Shown here piece after piece: positions 53,420 to 61,633 of a stretch of 64,000 nucleotides of DNA (the first letter of the stretch is position 1; each line of letters opens with the position of its first letter). The notes below the pieces were generated by a model. It did no database searches. It saw nothing but the letters and a program-made list of their open reading frames with translations, and was not told the origin of the DNA. The position numbers were made by a program, and so were the translations under genes. Origin of the DNA: Wolbachia endosymbiont (group A) of Rhinocyllus conicus (GTDB lineage: Bacteria; Pseudomonadota; Alphaproteobacteria; Rickettsiales; Anaplasmataceae); the NCBI RefSeq assembly GCF_947250775.1, contig NZ_OX366349.1:434001-498000 (forward strand), written 5' to 3'.

Positions 53420-56116
53420 ATGAATACTAACAATATACAACAAAAACACATTTATAATGAGCGCGTTCAAGAATTTTTTCCTTTATTTGATGAAATAAAA
53501 AAGGAAGACGACCTAATTTATAATGTTAGAGTTGATTTTAACATAGTAAAGTTTTTAACAGAACACGCCGACTGGAATTGGGACGAAGATGAAAACAAAA
53601 ATAAAGCATGTGGAGTTATTCTTCAGGAATGCAACAAGACAGCTAGACAAGAGCTTGAAGATAAAGCTAAAGAAGAGTTGAATAAGTATATTACTAGTGC
53701 TAATAACATTAATGATGATGTTGAAGATAAAAAAGTTTCAATATACGGTAATCATGCCAGTATTACACTGGAGGATAACAAGAAAGAGTTCAAAATCAGC
53801 GAATTTTTAAACAGTGATTTTTGTCAGAAGAATGGAATCTCGGGATTTTCAACGTTGCATAGTGATGGAAAGAGCGGAATGCATGGTTTTGTTGCCGAGG
53901 AAGGAGGGAAAAAAATAAGACATTATGTCGTAACCGATGGTTCATATGAGATGACTCTGAAATGGTACGCGAAAGGGGAAGAATGCAAGATCAAAATTAA
54001 GATTGATGCTAACGGTGTAGACCTTGTTAAAGGTGATGATTTTTCTCTAGAACGGTTAGAAGCGAATCAAGATGTAAAAATAGGTGGTTTATTCTTGCAT
54101 GAAATAAAATTCAGGGAAAAAGGAAAAGTGAATGAGGTGCAACATGACGGAAAAGACAATCAAGTCCTTAACAAATCATCTGAAATCGCAATAAAAAGTA
54201 ACAGTAGAGATATTGAGCAAGAGGTCAAAAAACCTGTTCAAAAACACCAAGCTACTCATATGAATCGAGAAATTGGGTCTCAGACCCCTTCGCTGCCACC
54301 ACTTAGAATTACACCTGAAAAAGATGTTTTCAATGAGCAAGGGAGTGGAAGCCAAAAACCAGATGGCTTGCGCGGAAATGAGCAAACATCTAATAATCAG
54401 CAAAAAGGTGCAACTTCTGATCCTTCGGACAGTTCTACTTTCACCAAGTCTGTAAGCCACAATCAAGATAATAGACAAGAAGATGAACGGTATGACAATC
54501 CTACATTTGGACATGCTGTACCTGGAAGCCAAAAACCAGATAGAAGTGAGCAAACACCTAATAATCAGCAACAACCTAAAACCCAGCAACAAGAAGGAAA
54601 TAGCAAAGGCGATCTATTACAAGACATCAGAAATTTCAAGAGAAACAGCTTACGGCGCACTGGTGTTGTTGATGGTAGCGGAGCATCAATGGAAGGAGGC
54701 AGGAAAAATGAATCAACGTCTTCTATATTAGAAACATTAAAGGACAAAGTTCCTTACTTGCCTTATTCAAATATACATGAACATGACAGTGATAACCGTG
54801 GTGCCAGTGATGCTGAGTGGGAAGAAAGTAAACAGCCACTTTCTGTTCCAAAACCCAATAGCAAAAGTGACTCGGGCTATTCACCTCAAATTCATGCTCA
54901 ACCTCAAGTAGATCCTGAGCAGCCAAAGAGGAGCTTAGAGAACATTGAACAAAGTGACCAAACTCCACCTGAAAATCTTCTTAAAGAAATCAGAGATAGA
55001 TCACAGCAAGATAATAGAGGATTAAGGCAAGTTGATCCTACTGATAAACTGTCACAAGATAAAGAAGATGGGTTGCTAAAAGACAGTTCAACAGATGTAA
55101 AAACAAACGATTCGGGCTATTCACCTCAAATTCATGCTCAACCTCAAGTAGATCCTGAGCAGCCAAAGAGGAGCTTAGAGAACATTGAACAAAGTGACCA
55201 AACTCCACCTGAAAATCTTCTTAAAGAAATCAGAGATAGATCACAGCAAGATAATGGAGGATTAAGGCAAGTTGATCCTACTGATAAACTGTCACAAGAT
55301 AAAGAAGATGGGTTGCTAAAAGACAGTTCAACAGATGTAAAAACAAACGATTCGGGCTATTCATCTCCAACTCATGCCAATCATGGACAATCTCAAGTAA
55401 ATCCTGGACAGTTAAAAGCGAGCCTAATGAATGTTGAACAAAGAGATGACACTCTACTTACGGAATTTACCAGTAAGTTGGATAAAGAAACTCAGAAGTT
55501 CCCACTAAAACCGGTGGATCAAAAAGGAATTAGTGAACAAACCAAAGAACATTTATTAGCAGCAGGATTGCTAAAAGACAGTTCAACAGATGTAAAAACA
55601 AACGATTCGGGCTATTCATCTCCAACTCATGCCAATCATGGACAATCTCAAGTAAATCCTGGACAGTTAAAAGCGAGCCTAATGAATGTTGAACAAAGGG
55701 ATGACACTCTACTTACGGAATTTACCAGTAAGTTGGATAAAGAAACTCAGAAGTTCCCACTAAAACCGGTGGATCAAAAAGGAATTAGTGAACAAACCAA
55801 AGAACATTTATTAGCAGCAGGATTGTTAAAAGACAGTTCAACAGACATAAAAACAGTGGCAGAACAAGAAAACAATGACACTAATTCAATTGTAGATAAA
55901 AATAGTAATCTATATAAATTACTAGAGAAAGATGAAGCACAACTGAAAATTGGAGTAATAGAAGAAGAAAGAAAAGATACTTTAACGGAACACACTGATA
56001 GTTATGATCGCAATAGAATTGCATTAGGTAACAGAAATAAAAGGCCACTGGATTGGACTAAACGTATTGCTGAGTCACAACAAGAAAAAGATACCAATAA
56101 AGGTATTTCAATATAA
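53420..56116 (+). CDS. 898-residue repeat protein, candidate secreted effector
   Basis: The N-terminal 230 residues form a folded domain ('HIYNERVQEFFPLFDEIKKEDD', 'LTEHADWNWDEDENKNKAC', 'GISGFSTLHSDGKSGMHGF') not recognised from any family. The rest is hydrophilic, disordered and rich in Gln, Asn, Ser, Asp and Lys, with Q-K-P-D repeats around 330-400 and four long tandem units at about 485-815. There is no signal peptide or membrane helix. Disordered repeat-bearing proteins of this kind in Wolbachia are candidates for type IV secretion and host interaction. This is inference from form. The frame is intact despite the repeats, all of which are multiples of three. Its promoter region contains TTAGCTAG direct repeats near 53370. 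Confidence 0.72.
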   Translation: MNTNNIQQKHIYNERVQEFFPLFDEIKKEDDLIYNVRVDFNIVKFLTEHADWNWDEDENKNKACGVILQECNKTARQELEDKAKEELNKYITSANNINDDVEDKKVSIYGNHASITLEDNKKEFKISEFLNSDFCQKNGISGFSTLHSDGKSGMHGFVAEEGGKKIRHYVVTDGSYEMTLKWYAKGEECKIKIKIDANGVDLVKGDDFSLERLEANQDVKIGGLFLHEIKFREKGKVNEVQHDGKDNQVLNKSSEIAIKSNSRDIEQEVKKPVQKHQATHMNREIGSQTPSLPPLRITPEKDVFNEQGSGSQKPDGLRGNEQTSNNQQKGATSDPSDSSTFTKSVSHNQDNRQEDERYDNPTFGHAVPGSQKPDRSEQTPNNQQQPKTQQQEGNSKGDLLQDIRNFKRNSLRRTGVVDGSGASMEGGRKNESTSSILETLKDKVPYLPYSNIHEHDSDNRGASDAEWEESKQPLSVPKPNSKSDSGYSPQIHAQPQVDPEQPKRSLENIEQSDQTPPENLLKEIRDRSQQDNRGLRQVDPTDKLSQDKEDGLLKDSSTDVKTNDSGYSPQIHAQPQVDPEQPKRSLENIEQSDQTPPENLLKEIRDRSQQDNGGLRQVDPTDKLSQDKEDGLLKDSSTDVKTNDSGYSSPTHANHGQSQVNPGQLKASLMNVEQRDDTLLTEFTSKLDKETQKFPLKPVDQKGISEQTKEHLLAAGLLKDSSTDVKTNDSGYSSPTHANHGQSQVNPGQLKASLMNVEQRDDTLLTEFTSKLDKETQKFPLKPVDQKGISEQTKEHLLAAGLLKDSSTDIKTVAEQENNDTNSIVDKNSNLYKLLEKDEAQLKIGVIEEERKDTLTEHTDSYDRNRIALGNRNKRPLDWTKRIAESQQEKDTNKGISI
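54872..55861 (+). repeat. Tandem coding repeats, 2 x 240 bp and 2 x 255 bp
   Basis: Units start at TTCGGGCTATTC (or CTCGGGCTATTC): A1 54872-55111, A2 55112-55351, B1 55352-55606, B2 55607 to about 55861. A1/A2 and B1/B2 each differ by only a few bases (for example AATAGAGG versus AATGGAGG). All four share the ends GDSGYS... and LLKDSSTDVKTND. The near identity shows recent duplication or gene conversion. Confidence 0.92.
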
Positions 56117-56381
56117 ATTGAGGTTAGGGAATGTTCAAAAAAGCATACGCGTCAAGTTAAGGCCCAATATAGCACCATTCTGATACAATGTTGAACATTT
56201 TTTTTTGCATTTTGAATTCTATGGTATTTTGTTTAACATTGAAGCAAGAGTCCAGGCACTGCCTTTGTGTTTGAGGCAAAACCGGCTATAACACTTAACA
56301 CACTGCCTTTGCAAACAAATGTTCGTGCAGCTATATGCTGCACACTAGAATAACAGAAAGCAGAAACCTTACTTAATTGGT
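56117..56381 (+). other. Intergenic space after the repeat protein
   Basis: No gene is seen. There is a repeated stretch CACTGCCTTTGTGTTTGAGG / CACACTGCCTTTGCAAACA (56258 and 56299) and an AGTGTTATAGCCGGTTTTGC segment that recurs near 29590 (TGTTATAGCAGGTTTTGC). Confidence 0.4.
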
Positions 56382-56508
56382 TTAAGGTGATTCGCACCCC
56401 TTCCCTTTTGAAGAAAAACACTCAACTATAGGAGAAATAATATATTCATTCACTTTTTCAGCAGCAAATGATGTAGCTCTGATTGCAAATATCCCTGCAA
56501 ACGGCGCT
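56382..56508 (-). pseudogene. C-terminal gene fragment cut by the recombinase element
   Basis: Reading leftwards from the element edge at 56508 gives APFAGIFAIRATSFAAE, then KVNEYIISPIVEC and a stop at 56382-56384. The mix of small and hydrophobic residues suggests the tail of a membrane-associated protein, family unknown. It marks a second, unrelated integration site of the element (GGCGCT-AT); the rest of the gene is not in the window. Confidence 0.5.
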
Positions 56509-58468
56509 ATTACCCCGCCAACAATGTTGCAAAAAACGTAAAATTAGAGAAAAGCATTTCTCGAAAACTTCTATGTCCAAAAACAAGAGTGCCATTTATT
56601 TATAGTGCCAACAATCAATTAACCATCAGTTTCAATGAATGATATGAACATATTATTTCAAGGAAAGTTCATGGGAAATAAGAGATTAGCTATACGGATT
56701 AGCTGTAGCTATGAAACTAACCGGTTGGCAGAAAAGTATTTGTTAGATGCTTATGAAAAAGCCGTGTCAAAGCAAGTAAGCCAAAAAAATTTAAAACATA
56801 AAAATGGGATTCAAGGAGGATCAAATGGTAACAGTGAGTTTATATGCAAGAGTTTCTTCGGGGAAACAAGCACAAGAAAATACAATAGCAAGTCAAGTTG
56901 CAGCTTTAGAGAAGCAAATTAGTACGGATGGATACAAATTATTAAGTGAGTATAAATTTATTGATAATGGCTACAGTGGATCTAATCTAGTCCGTCCTGA
57001 TCTAGAAAAGTTACGTGATAAAGTAACAGAAGGTAAAATTGATAGAATTTACATTCATTCACCTGATCGCTTATCTAGAAAATATGCATATCAAATGGTA
57101 TTACTTGAAGAATTTGAGAAAGCAGGAGCAGAAACGGTTTTCTTAAATTATGAGATTAACGATAATCCAGAATCTCAATTGCTGTTACAAATGCAAGGTA
57201 TGATAGCAGAATATGAACGAGCGAAAATTATGGAACGAAGTCGTCGCGGAAAGATTTATGCAGCTAATAAAGGTTGTGTAAGCGTAATGGGAGGAGCTCC
57301 TTATGGTTATCGTTATATAGATAAATATATGGGAGGAGGACAAGCTTTATTTGAAATAAACGAAGAAGAAGCTAATGTTGTTAGGAAAGTATTTTTGTGG
57401 ATAGGAAGAGAAAGGACAAGTATTGGGGAAGTGTGTCGTCGGCTAAACACTATGTCTATTATAACACGAACAGGAAAAAAGTACTGGGATAGAAGTGTGA
57501 TTTGGGGTATGTTAAAAAATCCTGCTTACAAAGGACAAGCGGCTTTTGGTAAAACAAAAGTAGGTATAAAGTTACAACATATCAGACCACAGAAACATTC
57601 TTGTGAACAACCGAAAGATAATTACTCTACCTATTCTGTTGAAAAAGCAAATTGGATTTATGTTAAAGTGCCAAATATAGTGGACGAAGATGTATTTGAT
57701 ATAGTTCAAGAACAATTAGCTGAGAATAGAAAAATAGCAAGGACAAGAGAAAGAGGAGCAAAATATTTACTACAAGGTTTAATCGTATGTAAGCGTTGTC
57801 GTTATGCATATTACGGAAGTCCTGTAAGAAATAAGCGAGGAGAAAAAATTGATCATTATGCTTATTATCGTTGTATTGGTAGAGATTCTTACCGTTTTGG
57901 TGGTAATAAAATTTGTGATAATAAACACATTCGTACAGATGCATTAGAAACAGCCGTTTGGGAAGAGGTTAAGCATTTATTGAAAAATCCAAATAGGGTT
58001 TTAGAAGAATACAGGCGTAGACTTTCAGAGCTTAAAAAATCATCATGGGATCAAAAAAGCGATTTACTAGAGAAACAAGAAAATAAATTAAAACGTGGTA
58101 TTGCTAGACTTATTGATAGTTATGCTCAAGAATATATTAATCAAGAAGAATTTGAACCACGAATTAAAGCAATGAAACAAAGTTTAAAAACAATTGAAGA
58201 GGAGAAGAAAAGGATATTCGATCAAAAGAAATTAAAACAGGAATTAACTTTGGTTGTAACCAATTTAGAAGACTTTTCTTCCAATATTACATCAAACCTT
58301 GATAACGCAGACTGGCTAACTAAACGTGATATTATTAGAACGTTAGTCAAGAGAATTGAAATTAACCTTGAGGACGTAAATGTGGTATTTCGTGTAAAAG
58401 AGCTACCAAACTCTCCTGGAAATAATCGAGAAGAAAAGAAAAATTTGCAACATTGTTGGCGGGGTAAT
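56509..58468 (+). mobile_element. Serine-recombinase mobile element, copy 2 (1,960 bp)
   Basis: Same length and apparently identical to copy 1, in the same orientation, 35,104 bases away. AT core at 56509-56510 and 58467-58468. The left flank is the fragment gene at 56382-56508; the right flank is the N-terminal half of the intron RT (minus strand). Left and right flanks thus come from different target genes, which shows recombination after insertion. Confidence 0.88.
56671..56922 (+). CDS. Small ORF upstream of the recombinase, copy 2
   Basis: Identical to the ORF at 21567-21818 (starts MGNKRLAIRISCSYE). It overlaps the first 98 bases of the recombinase gene in another frame. A diverged relative at 61302 supports coding of the first half. 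Confidence 0.42.
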   Translation: MGNKRLAIRISCSYETNRLAEKYLLDAYEKAVSKQVSQKNLKHKNGIQGGSNGNSEFICKSFFGETSTRKYNSKSSCSFREAN

Positions 58469-58516
58469 TATACCTCCTTGCGGGGTACCAGCAGTTGTGG
58501 GGTACAAGGTTTTTGA
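56825..58516 (+). CDS. Large serine recombinase of the mobile element, copy 2
   Basis: The protein is the same as copy 1 through residue about 547 (catalytic Ser11 in 'LYARVSSGKQ', zinc ribbon Cys, coiled coil). It then crosses the element edge and ends in flank-derived residues YTSLRGTSSCGVQGF instead of LSSTS. The ATG at 56825 has AAGGAGG upstream. Being intact in both copies, the enzyme is probably functional and may have driven the rearrangements here. Confidence 0.92.
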   Translation: MVTVSLYARVSSGKQAQENTIASQVAALEKQISTDGYKLLSEYKFIDNGYSGSNLVRPDLEKLRDKVTEGKIDRIYIHSPDRLSRKYAYQMVLLEEFEKAGAETVFLNYEINDNPESQLLLQMQGMIAEYERAKIMERSRRGKIYAANKGCVSVMGGAPYGYRYIDKYMGGGQALFEINEEEANVVRKVFLWIGRERTSIGEVCRRLNTMSIITRTGKKYWDRSVIWGMLKNPAYKGQAAFGKTKVGIKLQHIRPQKHSCEQPKDNYSTYSVEKANWIYVKVPNIVDEDVFDIVQEQLAENRKIARTRERGAKYLLQGLIVCKRCRYAYYGSPVRNKRGEKIDHYAYYRCIGRDSYRFGGNKICDNKHIRTDALETAVWEEVKHLLKNPNRVLEEYRRRLSELKKSSWDQKSDLLEKQENKLKRGIARLIDSYAQEYINQEEFEPRIKAMKQSLKTIEEEKKRIFDQKKLKQELTLVVTNLEDFSSNITSNLDNADWLTKRDIIRTLVKRIEINLEDVNVVFRVKELPNSPGNNREEKKNLQHCWRGNYTSLRGTSSCGVQGF

Positions 58517-59176
58517 TTCTAGGAAACCAGCCTTTAACCAACTATGGAGAATTTTTCTCTCCATAGGAATGTGCTTCATAAGCCATTCATGGTTAATGTT
58601 GTCAAAGCACCCTTTGATATCACCTTCTAGTATCCATTGTGGTCGATTGCGCCTTGCCAGTAATAAGTGACAAGCAACAATAGCATCCGCGCAGGATCTT
58701 TTAGATCTAAAGCCATAAGAGTGACGATCACTGATTGTTTCAGCTATCGGTTCCAGAGCAAACAAATATAATGCTTGCATGGCTCTATCTTTTATCGTGG
58801 GTATTCCAAGAGGTCTTCTTTTGCCATTAGATTTACTGATATAAATTCGTTTTAGCGGAGAAGGTTTATACCCTCTTTGTTTTAACTGCTTTATTCCTTG
58901 AAATTTAGCATTGTAAGTTGACCATAGTTGACGATCTACACCTGCTGTGTTTTTTCCTTGGTTTTCAGTTACTCTTTTAATGGCTAAAGCTTTTCCACTA
59001 AAAGAGCGTGTTAAGAGATGTTGTAAAGATTTTACCTTACTCCATCTTCCTTCTTGAACAGCCTTAACAATACGCCTTTGTAGCCTCATAACAACCTTTT
59101 GGCATTTCTTCCATGGCAACTGGTTCCATGCTTCGGAGCTGTTGGTAGGTGCACTTACAGTTTTACTTGTAATCAT
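58469..59176 (-). pseudogene. Group II intron reverse transcriptase, N-terminal half
   Basis: From ATG 59176 (MITSKTVSAPTNSSEAW; an upstream ATG at 59227 is also possible) the frame reads 'LQRRIVKAVQEGRWSKVKSLQ', 'VTENQGKNTAGVDRQLW', 'KRRPLGIPTIKDRAMQ', 'SYGFRSKRSCADAI' and 'WILEGDIKGCFDNINHEWL', RT blocks 0-3 with the first catalytic Asp. It ends at 'TTAGTPQGGI' at the element edge; the next codons (ISPVLAN...YADD) are at 21404 downwards. Both halves are on the minus strand in the order expected if the 35-kb block is removed. Confidence 0.88.
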
Positions 59177-59809
59177 CTGCTTTCCTACCTTAAGTGGTTG
59201 ACAAAGTTTCTTGTCACGAGGGACCAAATGGAAGTCTGCTCGTTTTCACGCGAATTAATGTTACAAATTCTATCCATTTCGTTACAAAATGGCATTCGCT
59301 TTCTCCATTTTCCTTTACCTGCATTTTCATCAGCGTTCCTTGCGGTTTGCTTGCCATATAGGCGGAAATACAGGCTTACCCTGTTCCTTCTGTCATACAA
59401 CAGTGGGTTAGGTGACTTCTCTATACCGGTGGAGTTATTATTTGCGTACATCTAGAGATGAAAAATGTAACTTATCCACATTACCTTTTGGTCAGAGCTT
59501 ATCAGCATCTTTAGCTCTTCAATTTTTACGATACTTACGAAGCTTCACTTACGTTCACCATACCACTAGCCTAGCCCTCCAACCACATGATGCTTGTAGT
59601 TTATGCTCCTCTTACGATTACGCATCTTCTTTTTCAAGAGGAGGTTCATTGTCCGCATCGCTCGGCACCAACCGGTTACCCGATTCGCACTGATGCGTAG
59701 ACTCAGATGGCAAAACATCTGGTTTAATAAGTTTTAGAACTCTTTCAGTTTCTTTCTGAAGGAATTCCTCTCCCTTTAAACAATATGACCGAAGACTTTC
59801 AGGTCGCAC
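58469..59809 (-). ncRNA. Group II intron copy 1, 5' part (domains I-IV start)
   Basis: The intron starts at 59809 with GTGCGACCTGAAAG, matching the bacterial group II consensus GTGYG, directly after the Rpn codon ATG (59810-59812). The 580 bases before the RT start hold the ribozyme domains I-III. The RT N-terminal half follows and is cut at 58468 by the recombinase element. Adding the 3' part at 20448-21404 gives a full intron of about 2.3 kb. Confidence 0.82.
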
Positions 59810-60055
59810 CATCTCGCAAATGTATTGAGCACCTGTAGAATCTCTACAGAGAACATCAACAATACTTTGCTTTTTAGAGGCAATATCAGGGTCTTGAATA
59901 GTACTTAAAAACTCTATATCCTGTATTGCATTTTTGCCAGCAAAACCCAGAATATCGTTGAGGAAGTGAATGAGGATATCTTTATTCTTTTCAGTACCAA
60001 AGATACGGCGAAAGGCGACATCATTCTTTGGATCGAGAAACTTCGAAAGAGCCAT
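59810..60055 (-). pseudogene. Rpn-family nuclease gene, 5' exon
   Basis: ATG 60055 starts MALSKFLDPKNDVAFRRIFG, the hallmark start of Rpn/PD-(D/E)XK nuclease family transposases, and continues 'NKDILIHFLNDILGFAGKNAIQDIEFL' and 'KKQSIVDVLCRDSTGAQYICEM'. The nuclease Asp and Cys-Glu-Met core strand is at the end (DVLCRD ... YICEM). The intron begins right after. The rest of the gene (QVAKTKGFEK, then RAQYY...) is at 20447-20417 and 19000-18367. Frames beyond 59810 are intron sequence. Confidence 0.88.
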
Positions 60056-60449
60056 AACGAACTAACCTAAAAAGCATTAATAATTATACACAATTCTGAA
60101 GAAATATTCAACTCTTTTGTGTTTGGTCTATTAAAGTGGTAAATTTAGCTAAATTTCAAGAGTTGGTAAAAAACTACCTTCATAGATGACCCTAGAATGC
60201 TACTACGCATCTTGGATGTCAGTTATCATCTTTTACAACTGCCTCTGTAAACCCTCTAAAAAGCCCAGCAAATGAATTCATGAGCTATAAAGAGCTTTAA
60301 AAACACTTATTTTTGGTGCAAGAGCCTAACAAAAGTGCGAGCGTCATCTAGCTCTCACATCTTTCATAATAAAGAGCTTGAAGTCAACATTTTCATAGTA
60401 AATTTATGCTAACCTGTGCAATAATGTGTAGTTTATTTCTGTTAGCGGC
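60056..60449 (+). other. Intergenic space between Rpn start and XRE regulator
   Basis: No gene is seen in 394 bases. It is AT-rich with no repeat of the window's main families. It must contain divergent promoters for the Rpn gene (minus) and the XRE gene (plus); CTTGAAG at about 60378 is a possible -35 for the latter. Confidence 0.35.
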
Positions 60450-60755
60450 ATGGCAAAACGTACTACTATCTCCATAAGGTACAAAATAGCACAAAATATA
60501 AGAAGCTGGATATTAAAGCGGAAATATACCCAAAAAGATTTAGCAAATAAAACAGGTATAGAATACTATACGCTGCTAAGGTATGTAAAAGGAAAATGTG
60601 GCATTCCAACTGAAAAGTTAAAACGTATAGCAAAGGCATTGTCAGTTCCTATTAGTAATCTACTTCCTCCATCAAGAGAAGACAGTTGTTTTGATAAAGA
60701 TAAGGCGCAAGAGACGTACGATTTCATGGGAAAATACATGAAAACGATAAATTAA
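60450..60755 (+). CDS. XRE-family helix-turn-helix regulator
   Basis: The 101-residue protein has one HTH_3 domain: 'IAQNIRSWILKRKYTQKDLANKTGIEYYTLLRYVKGKCGIPTEKLKRIAKAL', followed by 'VPISNLLP', typical of phage and plasmid-type repressors. The C-terminal part is short ('DKDKAQETYDFMGKYMKTIN') and its last codons overlap sequence shared with LRR repeats, so the 3' end may have been replaced by fusion with the LRR fragment. XRE regulators of this type are abundant in Wolbachia and WO phages. Confidence 0.78.
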   Translation: MAKRTTISIRYKIAQNIRSWILKRKYTQKDLANKTGIEYYTLLRYVKGKCGIPTEKLKRIAKALSVPISNLLPPSREDSCFDKDKAQETYDFMGKYMKTIN

Positions 60756-61088
60756 GTGAAGTAAGATTTGTAAGCTTAGATAATTCTTTTACACCTTCAT
60801 CACCAATATTGTTATTCGATAAATTAAGTGAAGTAAGATTTGTAAGCTTAGATAATTCTTTTACACCTTCATCACTAATATTATTTTTTCCCAAGTTAAG
60901 TGAAGTAAAACTTGTAAGCTTACCATTAGCTAAAGCTTTCGCACCTTCATCACTAATTTTGTTATCATTTAAGTGAAGCAAAGTAAGATTTGTAAAATTA
61001 CCTTCAGCTAACCCTTTTGCACCTTCATTACCAATATTGTTACCATTTAAGTGAAGCCTTTCAAGATTTTTAAGATTACCTTCAGCTA
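60750..61088 (-). pseudogene. Leucine-rich repeat gene fragment
   Basis: On the minus strand the frame shows about five LRR units of 22-24 residues: 'NLKNLERLHLNGNNIGNEGAKGLAEG', 'NFTNLTLLHLNDNKISDEGAKALANG', 'SLNLGKNNISDEGVKELSKLTN', 'SLNLSNNNIGDEGVKELSKLTN'. Both ends are cut: the 5' side has no proper start near 61088, and the 3' side runs into the XRE gene. RI-type LRR proteins are candidate host-interaction proteins in Wolbachia; this one is broken. Confidence 0.72.
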
Positions 61089-61094
61089 AAGAAG

Positions 61095-61155
61095 ATCATT
61101 AGAGGGAAAAGAGGAGCTTGATGATTTGGAAGAGAGCTTAATTGATGAAAGATAG
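61095..61155 (+). pseudogene. 3' end of an unknown gene
   Basis: A short plus-strand frame reads SLEGKEELDDLEESLIDER and stops with TAG at 61153-61155. The acidic, helical tail looks coding and is followed by a spacer and a recombinase-type small ORF, so it may be the end of a phage gene. Too short to assign. Confidence 0.3.
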
Positions 61156-61301
61156 CGCTATGTGTTTCCAAAATTGTGCATAAAAGTAAAACAAAACGAA
61201 GGTTAACAGTTGCGTCTTTTTCGCAAGAATAGCTGATAAATGGATTTATGGAAAAAAGGAGTGCCTGAACTATGAAAACATTTACAGGAGAAACTATGAG
61301 A

Positions 61302-61471
61302 AAAAGAACATTAACTGTTACCTGTCGATATGAGCCTGATGAGTTAGCAGATAAACGCTTATCGGATGTATACGGGCAACTGATAGAGAGATTGATAAAG
61401 AGAAAAAAAGAAAATAGAGAGAAAGAAACAAATGAAAGTAGTGAGTTTATATGCGAGAGTGTCATCGTGCA
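61302..61471 (+). pseudogene. Remnant of a third serine-recombinase element
   Basis: A small ORF from ATG about 61299-61302 (MRKRTLTVTCRYEPDELADK, RLSDVYGQLIERLIKR) is related to the ORFs at 21567 and 56671. At 61432 a recombinase start follows, MKVVSLYARVSS, which keeps the catalytic serine motif but breaks off at about 61470, where a GTGCAAAAAATTAAGCAT repeat begins. The order small ORF then recombinase is the same as in the intact elements. Confidence 0.65.
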
Positions 61472-61600
61472 AAAAATTAAGCATAGTACGACAAATACAA
61501 GTTTTCTTGTCGTTTTAATCTGCACAGATTGCGAAGTTAAATGAAATAGCTTCAGTTTCATGATAAGGGGGCTGGCGAAACTTGTCAAGTAAGTTTTTTC
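61470..61600 (+). repeat. Interspersed repeat (GTGCAAAAAATTAAGC family)
   Basis: GTGCAAAAAATTAAGCATAG ... GCTTCAGTTTCATGATAAGG ... GTCAAGTAAGTTTTTTCG matches 34955-35102 and, inverted, 40063-40190. Here it truncates the recombinase remnant, so it behaves like a small mobile or recombining repeat. Confidence 0.65.
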
Positions 61601-61633
61601 GTTTCTGCGGGCTACTTCTCGACACCAGTGGTG

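Noticed and set aside
58403..58468. C-terminal residues ITPPTMLQIFLFF of the RT N-terminal half ORF
   Set aside because: These codons lie inside the recombinase element on its antisense strand; the RT similarity ends at GTPQGGI.
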